Below, in pieces: positions 54,060-61,057 of a stretch of DNA of 64,000 bases. Below the pieces are notes generated by a model, which worked only from the letters and a program-made list of their open reading frames with translations, made no database searches and was not told where the DNA came from. How positions within the stretch are numbered: position 1 is the first letter of the stretch; every line of letters begins with the position of its first letter. The position numbers and the translations under genes were made by a program. Origin of the DNA: Oscillospiraceae bacterium (GTDB lineage: Bacteria; Bacillota; Clostridia; Oscillospirales; Ruminococcaceae). The stretch spans positions 46,745 through 110,744 of the forward strand of contig JAFRTG010000035.1 of NCBI GenBank assembly GCA_017427265.1. Direction: 5' to 3'.

Positions 54060-54665
54060 TTAAAACGAATCATGCAGGAATCTATAATACGCCGACCGGG
54101 AAATCTTTAAGATCTTTATAGCCTGAGCGACCGTCAACTCTTTGGATTCAACCCTTTCCGCTATACTATCAAAATTTACGGGCTTTATAAGCGCAGGACG
54201 TCCGAGCTGAACCTTCCTTTTCCTTGCAGCTTCTATGCCTTCCCTTTGACGACTGCGAATCTTGTTACGCTCATTTTCTGCAATACTACCCAAGACTTCG
54301 ATTAGAATAGCATTGATCATATCCATGACCCACATCTGTTCATCGGGAAAGTCTGTGAGGGTGGTCGGAATATCCAGTATCTTGATACGCACACCGATAG
54401 ATTTGAAGTATTCCAACTCTGCTTTGATGTCACTCTTATTTCGGCTCAGGCGGTCAAGCTCTTTGATGACAAGCGTATCGCCTGCACGGAGAATCTGCCG
54501 CTTCAAATACTGATACCCCTCACGTTCAATATCCTTTCCTGAGCATTTGTCTACGATGATAATGTTTTCCGAAGGCACCCCGTATTTCGTCAAAGCTTCA
54601 ATCTGCCGGTCCTCATTCTGTTCACGACTGGATACTCTGGCATAACCATAAGTTCGATTCTCCAT
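54060..54665 (-). CDS. Small serine resolvase/invertase
   Basis: A 201-residue recombinase; the ATG at 54665 follows AAAGGAG and gives the conserved start ENRTYGYARVSSREQNEDRQ with the catalytic Ser. LVIKELDRLSRNKSDI, the C-terminal dimerisation helix (ENERNKIRSRQREGIEAARK) and a helix-turn-helix (TVAQAIKILKISRSAYYRFL) complete the fold. It may resolve or invert element DNA. It lies 51 bases before the integrase on the same strand. Confidence 0.93.
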   Translation of the reverse strand: MENRTYGYARVSSREQNEDRQIEALTKYGVPSENIIIVDKCSGKDIEREGYQYLKRQILRAGDTLVIKELDRLSRNKSDIKAELEYFKSIGVRIKILDIPTTLTDFPDEQMWVMDMINAILIEVLGSIAENERNKIRSRQREGIEAARKRKVQLGRPALIKPVNFDSIAERVESKELTVAQAIKILKISRSAYYRFLHDSF

Positions 54666-54757
54666 AATCGGCTCCTTTCTGTTCCAAAAAGTCCTTGCAT
54701 TTTTGGAATGCTTCAAAAGTCAAATCGGGACTTTTAGACACACTTTTTCGATAAAAA

Positions 54758-54797
54758 ATGAACCGTCCCAAAAGGTATACTTTTTGAGACGGTTCAT
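54758..54797 (-). terminator. Terminator of the amidoligase-GATase operon
   Basis: ATGAACCGTC (54758-54767) pairs with GACGGTTCAT (54788-54797); inner CAAAA/TTTTG pairs extend the stem with one mismatch. On the minus strand the stem is followed by TTTTTTATCG, so it ends the leftward GATase transcript. Confidence 0.85.
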
Positions 54798-54814
54798 GAT
54801 TGATGTTTCGGATG

Positions 54815-55771
54815 TTAAAATCCCTCGCAGAATACTTCCTCAAATGACTTCGGATTCATGATGAATTCCTCAATCTCGGACAAACTGTAGCCCATCTCAT
54901 AGAGATTCATCACTTCATCCTCATCCACGCCGAAATACCCGCAAAGTTCGATCAGGGCAGCGTAGCTGTTATCAAATTCGGTATTATCGTCCGTGAGGGT
55001 ACCCCATCCGTACAAACCGGACGGGAAGAAACGGAAGCTATGCCAGTCATCTTCTTTAGGTGTGAATTTTCCGCACTGAACATTTCCGCTGCGGTCAATG
55101 CGCAGAATATCCCCTTCCTTCGTTTCAATCTCCACATGACGAAACTTATGCAGGTGTACAGTCTTCAGCGCCTTATTCATGATCTCCTTTGTCGAAGCGT
55201 AAACATAAAGCTGAAGCTCAGGGAAGTGAACAAGATACAGCGGATTACAGCCCTTTACCAGCCAAACCGTGTTATAAACATCGAGCAGTGCAAAGGTATA
55301 GCTGCCCCGAAGTTCTTCCGCAACGGTCTTGAGCGAATCAAACGAGATCCTCTTATGCTCTTCCAGAAGCTGAACCGCAATATAGCTGTCGGTTTCAATG
55401 TTCGGCTCAGGCAGATTATGCTGCCTGCGAAGCTCGGCATCGTTATAAATCACGCCGTTATGAGTCAAAGCAAAGGGTGTACCAGCGATGCCCTGAAACG
55501 GATGATTATTATAGTTTTGGAGCTCGCTGCCCTGCGTCGTCATACGATTGTGGCAGATGACCGCTTCAGTGTTCATCGGGAAATAGAATTTCAGCTTCCG
55601 AGCTGGCTTCGGCTTCTTATAGATCACGATCTCACCTTTATTGACATAGCTGATACCTGTTGCATCTGTGCCGCGGCATTCTGCGGCGATCGTCAGAGCC
55701 TTCACCAGATGCAGCAAAACAGCATGCGGCACTTTATGTCCGTAGTTCAAAAATCCTGTAACAGCACACAT
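54815..55771 (-). CDS. Class II glutamine amidotransferase, stand-alone
   Basis: Ntn-type glutaminase of 318 residues that would release ammonia from glutamine. Cys2, exposed after Met removal (MCAVTGFLNYG), is the nucleophile; further family blocks are ECRGTDATGISYVNKG, ICHNRMTTQGS, FALTHNGVIYND and ETDSYIAVQLL. No synthase or isomerase domain follows; the last 80 residues are acidic and may bind the partner. The adjacent amidoligase gene ends two bases before its ATG, so they are coupled. Amidoligase/GATase pairs were described by comparative genomics (Iyer and colleagues) as enzymes that make unusual amide bonds; no product is known here. Confidence 0.9.
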   Translation of the reverse strand: MCAVTGFLNYGHKVPHAVLLHLVKALTIAAECRGTDATGISYVNKGEIVIYKKPKPARKLKFYFPMNTEAVICHNRMTTQGSELQNYNNHPFQGIAGTPFALTHNGVIYNDAELRRQHNLPEPNIETDSYIAVQLLEEHKRISFDSLKTVAEELRGSYTFALLDVYNTVWLVKGCNPLYLVHFPELQLYVYASTKEIMNKALKTVHLHKFRHVEIETKEGDILRIDRSGNVQCGKFTPKEDDWHSFRFFPSGLYGWGTLTDDNTEFDNSYAALIELCGYFGVDEDEVMNLYEMGYSLSEIEEFIMNPKSFEEVFCEGF

Positions 55772-55773
55772 AA

Positions 55774-56865
55774 TTAAACCTCATCCTCGACATTGACTTC
55801 TTCATTGATGTAGATTCGACGTTCCTTGAGATACTGGAGCAGCTCAGGTTCGGTCACTCCCGCTACGAAATCTGACCATGACTGTGATGAGATTTCATCC
55901 TCGGTCATGGTCAATGCAGTTTCAATAATACGATTCACAAACTGCAAGGTCGCATACAGGGTATTGACCTTCAAGGTACCGCGAAATAGTCGGAATTCTA
56001 TCGTAGCATAATTGCAAAGATTGACGGCAGCATAGCGTCCTGTGTTACCTTTTTTCGCCTTGTCCAGAATCTCCTTACCTGTCTTTTCCATGCCGTACCG
56101 TGCCGCCCACCGGTTCATATTATGCTGGCTGCGCCGTGAGAAGATGAAAAGCTCATTCCAGTGGAGTTCCACGAAAAACAGGATCCGCTCAATGACTTTT
56201 TCCTGCTCCTCATAATTCTCTCCGAGCGCATTGCGGTTCACATGCACATGAAGTCCGCAGGTCGATGTCATGTGAGACTTGTACCCAAGATTCACTGCCT
56301 TTCGCAGCACATCTTCCCAGTACATATTGTGCATATGATAATCCAGCGTCATCGGGTGCGTGACGATCTCAAAGCCGTCATCAAGGCTGCCATCGCTTTT
56401 GCAATAGATGTGTTCGCAGCGCATATTGGTTTCACCCTTGATTCTGCCTGCTGCTTCACTGTCTTTTCCGCCGCAGTCGATTTCAAGCTCCACGCCAAAG
56501 AACCGGTCGCCGTCACCATAGAAGATCGGGTCAGGCTTATACCCGTACTCCTCAATCTCGACATCCAGACGGTCGTAACAATGTTCGCAGTACGGATAGT
56601 CGTTATACCACAAAACTTCACCGTCATTCAGGATGCGCCCGCAGCTCTCACAGCGGCGATAGTGGTCATCAAAGCAGCAGGAGCAAAGTGTCGTGTGATC
56701 ATCACAAATTGAGTCGTTCGCCCAGATCACTTCACCGCAGTGATCACAGGTTGTGGTATGCTCATCATAGCAGGTCTGACACAGATGCTCGCCGTCGATT
56801 TCATAGTCTTCGTCATCATCGAGCTCATGATGACAGAGAAAACAGTATCTTCTTTCGTCTTCCAT
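55774..56865 (-). CDS. Amidoligase with N-terminal zinc fingers
   Basis: A 363-residue protein joining two parts. Residues 1-100 carry Cys pairs in treble-clef or LIM-like order (CFLCHHELDDDE, CQTCYDEHTTTCDHCGEVIW, CSCCFDDHYRRCESCGRIL, CEHCYD). Residues about 118-363 are an amidoligase domain of the glutamine-synthetase-like COOH-NH2 ligase fold, with FFGVELEID (metal-binding Glu), DGSLDDGFEIVTHPMT, CGLHVHVNR and TIEFRLFRGTL. It would join an amine or ammonia to a carboxylate, using ATP. The fused fingers suggest protein or nucleic-acid contact. The stop is followed after two bases by the GATase start. Substrate unknown. Confidence 0.88.
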   Translation of the reverse strand: MEDERRYCFLCHHELDDDEDYEIDGEHLCQTCYDEHTTTCDHCGEVIWANDSICDDHTTLCSCCFDDHYRRCESCGRILNDGEVLWYNDYPYCEHCYDRLDVEIEEYGYKPDPIFYGDGDRFFGVELEIDCGGKDSEAAGRIKGETNMRCEHIYCKSDGSLDDGFEIVTHPMTLDYHMHNMYWEDVLRKAVNLGYKSHMTSTCGLHVHVNRNALGENYEEQEKVIERILFFVELHWNELFIFSRRSQHNMNRWAARYGMEKTGKEILDKAKKGNTGRYAAVNLCNYATIEFRLFRGTLKVNTLYATLQFVNRIIETALTMTEDEISSQSWSDFVAGVTEPELLQYLKERRIYINEEVNVEDEV

Positions 56866-56889
56866 AGAAATACCTCCTGAAACAAAAAT

Positions 56890-56917
56890 AGCCTCCGCCG
56901 TTCAATCGGCGGAGGCT
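56890..56917 (-). terminator. Terminator after the DUF960 gene
   Basis: Perfect 11-bp arms AGCCTCCGCCG and CGGCGGAGGCT, six-base loop; on the minus strand followed by ATTTTTG. It lies between DUF960 and the amidoligase start, so some read-through may feed the amidoligase. Confidence 0.8.
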
Positions 56918-56923
56918 TTGTCG

Positions 56924-57208
56924 TTAATATTCGGATGCCAGCAGCATAGTACTGTGTTCTTCGCTGTCGATGACATACAGCTTCTCGGTAACGGGATTCT
57001 CGCTAGGAAACAGGTAGACCTTCTTGTATGCAGGTTCTTCTGACTCGTGGATGATCTGCTGCATACCGCCGAATGATGACAGCCTGAAAACTTGCAAATA
57101 GTCGGCTTCATCCGGAAGTCGATCGATGCAGTTCCAGATGAAGGTCTGCACCATAAGGGGAATCTCTGTCTGCACTCCGATTGTCAAATAGCGCGGATTT
57201 TTAAACAA
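56924..57208 (-). CDS. DUF960 family protein
   Basis: Matches the DUF960 family of small Firmicute proteins of unknown function: FKNPRYLTIGVQTEIPLMVQ, FIWNCIDRLPDEADYLQVF, EEPAYKKVYLF and the C-terminal HSTMLLASEY. I place the start at the TTG at 57208, six bases after GGAGGTGAG; this gives the family N-terminus (M/L-FKNPRY) and 94 residues. The ATG at 57229 would put that ribosome site inside the gene. It has its own promoter and leader, and shares a 19-bp leader motif with the small gene at 60466. Confidence 0.87.
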   Translation of the reverse strand: MFKNPRYLTIGVQTEIPLMVQTFIWNCIDRLPDEADYLQVFRLSSFGGMQQIIHESEEPAYKKVYLFPSENPVTEKLYVIDSEEHSTMLLASEY

Positions 57209-57287
57209 TGATCTCACCTCCAAGTTCATTTGTTATGTTCCCTATGATCCGCCTTTCGGCGGTTGACCCTATGCGGGTACCATGATC

Positions 57288-57306
57288 GTATCATCAGATC
57301 CTGACA
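57288..57306. repeat. 19-bp motif, copy 1 (leader of DUF960)
   Basis: GTATCATCAGATCCTGACA; 17 of 19 bases match copy 2 at 60705-60723. On the minus strand it starts about ten bases after the predicted transcription start of the DUF960 gene. Confidence 0.7.
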
Positions 57307-57323
57307 CGGAGTCATATCAATAA

Positions 57324-57352
57324 TATATAATTCATTTATTGGTGATTGACAA
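57324..57352 (-). promoter_or_regulatory. Promoter of the DUF960 gene
   Basis: Minus strand TTGTCA (57352-57347), 17-bp spacer, TATATA (57329-57324). The leader of about 110 bases also holds a small CCGCC-TTT-CGGCGG hairpin (near 57250-57262). Confidence 0.65.
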
Positions 57353-57426
57353 ATTCGGAATAGTTTGATTGTCATTCGCATCATACAAATGCTATGAGTC
57401 TGAAGTGCATTTTAGCCAATTTCCGC

Positions 57427-57455
57427 TTGACACAGAAGGCGTTTTATGCTAAAAT
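57427..57455 (+). promoter_or_regulatory. Promoter of the HerA/FtsK-like gene
   Basis: TTGACA (57427-57432), 17-bp spacer, TAAAAT (57450-57455), about 117 bases before the ATG. Confidence 0.8.
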
Positions 57456-57571
57456 AGCAATAGGATGAATAGTAAAACCGACGCTGATAAAGACAAATTG
57501 CAAAACAGTCATATGAATGATCAATGGGATACTGTTTTATCAACAGCTTGTTGTAAAGGAGGAGAATACGA

Positions 57572-60322
57572 ATGGATGACAGTCATTCGAACAATCATTC
57601 TGAAATAAAATCTGACCAGCAGCCCAATTTAATGGAACAGTTTACCGGAATTAAGAAAGGATTGATATTAGAAACCCAAGAGTACAAGGAGAAGAATTCA
57701 CTTCCTTCATTTCCGCAACAACCTCAGTCTTTTGTGCAACCAGAAATTATGAATCCCCCTCAGCAGATTATAACGGCACAAGGCGAAATAGAGAATACAG
57801 ATCAATTCTTCTTCTGGGAAAATGCCAATTCAATCATGGTTGCGATTGAAAAGACAACTCAGGTCGGTAAGGTAAACAGTCAAAACGTTTCTCAACACCA
57901 GTATCATTCCAAAGTCAAAGATAAAGTCTATACTCTGACATACTTTCGCATATGTTGTATTACAAAGTGTGTATATGAAGGATTGGAAAACGATCAGACT
58001 ACATTTAAAATAGAGTGCGTATATTGGGATAAAGCTAAAGCCTCAATGGAACCTCTTGAAATAGAATTTAACGAAGAATTACTGACAAATCATCAGCTTG
58101 TCCAGCATATCAAAAAAGCGTTCGGCAGTAAGCATGTACCATTTCCGGCTATCAACAGGGGGATTGACACAAATGAACTGCTGGTAGAGTATATTTTGCG
58201 GGAATATAGTAAAGACCCAAAAGAAGAACGAATTGATTGTTATTCTCTTAATTTGAAAGATACAGATGGTTTGAGTGACCCTGAAAGAAAATTGATTGTT
58301 CAAAATTTTTATCAGATATATCGTTTCTTAAACATGCAGTCCAAGCTACTGCTTACATGGGGATTTGGAACATTGTGTCTTGAGGATTTACTGGCTCTTC
58401 CCCTCAATATCATACCGGTTTTGAACAAAGTTATCATCATTTATGGCTGTCACGATACTGAACAGCAGGAATCAGCAGCCGCATGGGCAAGTGTGTCATC
58501 GGACATTATAGATATCAAACGTTTATCTGAGATCAAAGTGACATCGAAACAGGATGAACTCAAAACGATGTTCTTTCACTCTCGGGATCAGGTTGTATTC
58601 TTTGAAGATGATGACCTCAATGACTATTCTAGAAAACAAAATCGTATGAAGATTCATCGAATTTCTGAACATGTTTGTAACGGGCTCTTCAGAGAAAATA
58701 AGGAAACAATTGATTGCGCCACTGTAATCTTCACCCGCAGAAAACTTATTGAATTCAAGGATATTGCAAAGGAATGTATTTTTATCAATGCTGCTGGTTT
58801 GTCCCCAGCCGATTGGAAATGCCAGGATATTATAGCAGATTTTATCAGTCTGCTATATGATAATATCGGCTATTATTTCGAGCATCAGAAAAACGACTTA
58901 ATTTCACATCTCTTACGCACGACCTATTCCCGGGATACAAATCAAATTGAAATAGTGTATGAGATTTACACCTATCTTGTAAATGCGATGTTTGAGACTT
59001 ATGGCATAGCAGAAAGCAGTGAAAGCAAGCAATCAGCCAGTCAAACTCAAACCGTAAAAAGCACAAGTAGGATTACAGCTTTTCTAATTCAAAGCCATCT
59101 GTTGCTTAAAGAGAAGACAATTTGTGATCGGTTTGTCAGGCAGATAAACCAATTCATTCAAGCAGAAAGAGTAACTGTTCGGCTGTATGACAGAAACCTT
59201 TCTGTATCAGATCAGGCTTTGCTTTATGAGCATCAGGGTGAACCGCTGTTACTGTTTTCAAACAGCTATTTTGATGAGCTGTTCGCCTCATCTGTTGTGG
59301 AAAACAAAAATTTGATTCGGATATTAAATGAGGGCGGTCATCTTTTTATCAACTATCTGGACAAGCAATGCTTCAGGATGCCTATAGACGAACGGAAACT
59401 CTACACGGCTGTAAAGCTGTCTGCGCTGGAGGAAGAGACGGTCAGTAGGCTTCCCGAACTACATCCCGTTATTGTGCCGGATATGAATGACGGCATTGCC
59501 CGAATTAATATAGGTAGCGATAAATATGGAAGGCAGATCTACTGGCCTATCGGAAAGCTAGAGAATCGTTCAGTACTGGTACAGGGAAATACACGAACAG
59601 GTAAGACATATTTCGTGACCACAAGGCTGCTGACAGGGTTGCATGAATTAGGATATCGTATCATTGTATTTGACAGCGAAGCATCCAGTTACAACCGGTA
59701 CGAGCTCAGTAAATGCAAATATGATGAGGCGTTCATTGCAGAGCATTTTTGTCATGGTCAAGCCGAGACTGCGGAAGAGATCATGAAGGAGTTCGTGAGT
59801 TCTCTTGATAAGATTTATATTGTAAACAATCAAATCGATGACAATGAGAAGATTAAATTATGTAAGCTGCTGTTTGATTATCAAAAGAGGATATTCGCCG
59901 AAAACGAAAAAGATACTCCTCCCCTGTTTATAGTATTTGAGGAAGCAGGCGATAATTCTAAATCACAGGATATCCCCGTCTATGATACCGACTCTGTGAA
60001 ACGGCTTTATAATCAGGGTAGTAAGTTACGTCTAAGTGTCATCACAATTCTGCAAATGTTTATCGGAAAGGGATCGCGAAATTTCCAAAGAATGGTTGCG
60101 CAGAGCGGACTGAAAGTAGCTTTCAAGTGCAGCACGGATCATATCAAATATTTTATCGAAACTATTCCGCCTAAGTTTAGGGAGTACGCAAAGAATAGAT
60201 TGCCTATGCTTGATGTAGGCGAAGCGTTCATCTCTGGCGACTTTGAAGATTCAGACGGTACACTCCATGCACATTGTTTTCTTGTAAATTCAAAAGCAGC
60301 GTCACCGCTTTTGAAAAAATAA
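57572..60322 (+). CDS. HerA/FtsK-like ATPase with degenerate N-terminal ATPase-like region
   Basis: A 916-residue protein; AAAGGAGGAG precedes the ATG. The C-terminal third is a RecA-fold DNA-pump-type ATPase: Walker A QGNTRTGKTYF (about residue 671), Walker B LFIVFEEAGDN (about 786), and later LRLSVITILQMFIG, as in HerA/VirB4 proteins. The middle (about 290-440) may be a second, inactive ATPase: IIIYGCHDTEQQESAAAWAS lacks a P-loop, while VVFFEDDDLNDY and CATVIFTRRKL resemble Walker B and sensor strands, DUF927-like. The first 90 residues are Gln-, Pro- and Asn-rich. A role in DNA transfer or element maintenance is inferred; a defence role is not excluded. AT-rich composition suggests transfer. 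Confidence 0.75.
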   Translation: MDDSHSNNHSEIKSDQQPNLMEQFTGIKKGLILETQEYKEKNSLPSFPQQPQSFVQPEIMNPPQQIITAQGEIENTDQFFFWENANSIMVAIEKTTQVGKVNSQNVSQHQYHSKVKDKVYTLTYFRICCITKCVYEGLENDQTTFKIECVYWDKAKASMEPLEIEFNEELLTNHQLVQHIKKAFGSKHVPFPAINRGIDTNELLVEYILREYSKDPKEERIDCYSLNLKDTDGLSDPERKLIVQNFYQIYRFLNMQSKLLLTWGFGTLCLEDLLALPLNIIPVLNKVIIIYGCHDTEQQESAAAWASVSSDIIDIKRLSEIKVTSKQDELKTMFFHSRDQVVFFEDDDLNDYSRKQNRMKIHRISEHVCNGLFRENKETIDCATVIFTRRKLIEFKDIAKECIFINAAGLSPADWKCQDIIADFISLLYDNIGYYFEHQKNDLISHLLRTTYSRDTNQIEIVYEIYTYLVNAMFETYGIAESSESKQSASQTQTVKSTSRITAFLIQSHLLLKEKTICDRFVRQINQFIQAERVTVRLYDRNLSVSDQALLYEHQGEPLLLFSNSYFDELFASSVVENKNLIRILNEGGHLFINYLDKQCFRMPIDERKLYTAVKLSALEEETVSRLPELHPVIVPDMNDGIARINIGSDKYGRQIYWPIGKLENRSVLVQGNTRTGKTYFVTTRLLTGLHELGYRIIVFDSEASSYNRYELSKCKYDEAFIAEHFCHGQAETAEEIMKEFVSSLDKIYIVNNQIDDNEKIKLCKLLFDYQKRIFAENEKDTPPLFIVFEEAGDNSKSQDIPVYDTDSVKRLYNQGSKLRLSVITILQMFIGKGSRNFQRMVAQSGLKVAFKCSTDHIKYFIETIPPKFREYAKNRLPMLDVGEAFISGDFEDSDGTLHAHCFLVNSKAASPLLKK

Positions 60323-60465
60323 GAGTGGTCATGCAGAAATGCTTGATATTTCGCTGTTCATATTGCTCTGTTTTTAAATCTAGTGACGTACTTATATAAT
60401 AATGAAAAGGTTCTCAATTTTCTTCGCGATTGTTTCTGAGAGTGTATGTAATATCAAAGCTGTTC

Positions 60466-60603
60466 CTAAAAGAGTATGATAGAACATGATACGTAAGCCA
60501 TCGCCTTCCATAATTCGGTATAACGGTTAATAATATAGTGTAGAACAGTACCGCGACATATGCACCGAAGATAATAATTATCATAGTTGGAACAATTCTT
60601 CAT
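60466..60603 (-). CDS. Possible 45-residue Cys-containing peptide
   Basis: Small frame starting MKNCSNYDNYYLRCICRGTV, with three Cys in the first 16 residues and a fourth near the end. Its ATG (60603) has a very strong GGGGAGGG seven bases upstream, the best reason to take it seriously. A leader with the 19-bp motif and a hairpin lies upstream. Not recognised; it could also be non-coding. Confidence 0.4.
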   Translation of the reverse strand: MKNCSNYDNYYLRCICRGTVLHYIINRYTELWKAMAYVSCSIILF

Positions 60604-60628
60604 GCGCTTCCCTCCCCATAGCATATAA

Positions 60629-60661
60629 ATTGCCCCTGCCAAATGGCAGGGGCTTTCGTTC
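60629..60661. terminator. Hairpin in the leader of the small peptide, terminator for + strand
   Basis: GCCCCTGCC (about 60634-60642) pairs with GGCAGGGGC, four-base loop, then TTTCGTT on +. It may end the ATPase transcript about 310 bases after its stop, or act as a leader hairpin on the other strand. Confidence 0.65.
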
Positions 60662-60704
60662 ATTATTTGTATTCAAATCATCATACTTTACTCATCACTG
60701 GATT

Positions 60705-60723
60705 GTATCATCGGATCCTAACA
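60705..60723. repeat. 19-bp motif, copy 2 (leader of the small peptide gene)
   Basis: GTATCATCGGATCCTAACA; matches copy 1 at 57288-57306 in 17 of 19 bases. On the minus strand it is just downstream of a TATACT box (60736-60731). Confidence 0.7.
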
Positions 60724-60737
60724 AGTAAACAGTATAA

Positions 60738-61028
60738 ATAGTATATGATCCAGAGGACTCATATTTTTACGCACTGGAATCGATTCTCACAGCCGGAACT
60801 CTCCAGCTTGAATCCTTATATCAAATAAGAAATGGTGAGAAATGCAATCTTCTGTATATTATATATACAGAAAACTGCAATAATCACCAAGCGAGTTTTT
60901 TTGAGAAGCACTTCCAGTTAGTAGGAATTGCTAAAGGTACTCTCAGATCAACGAAACAATGCTTTCAGTATACTTCGTTGCACAATAGCAATTCGTTCAT
61001 TTCAGTAATCACGACATGTTCAAGATAA
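60738..61028 (+). other. Open frame without a start codon
   Basis: Ninety-six codons open between stops, with no in-frame ATG. The translation includes YALESILTAGTLQLESLYQI and FFEKHFQLVGIAKGTLRSTK, protein-like in composition. It may be a gene fragment or chance in AT-rich DNA. It contains a near-palindrome, TTCTGTATAT (60850-60859) with ATATACAGAA (60863-60872). Nothing else is seen between 60323 and 61057 beyond the features listed. Confidence 0.25.
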
Positions 61029-61057
61029 TGGATACTGGTCAACTTGAGCGTCGTATT

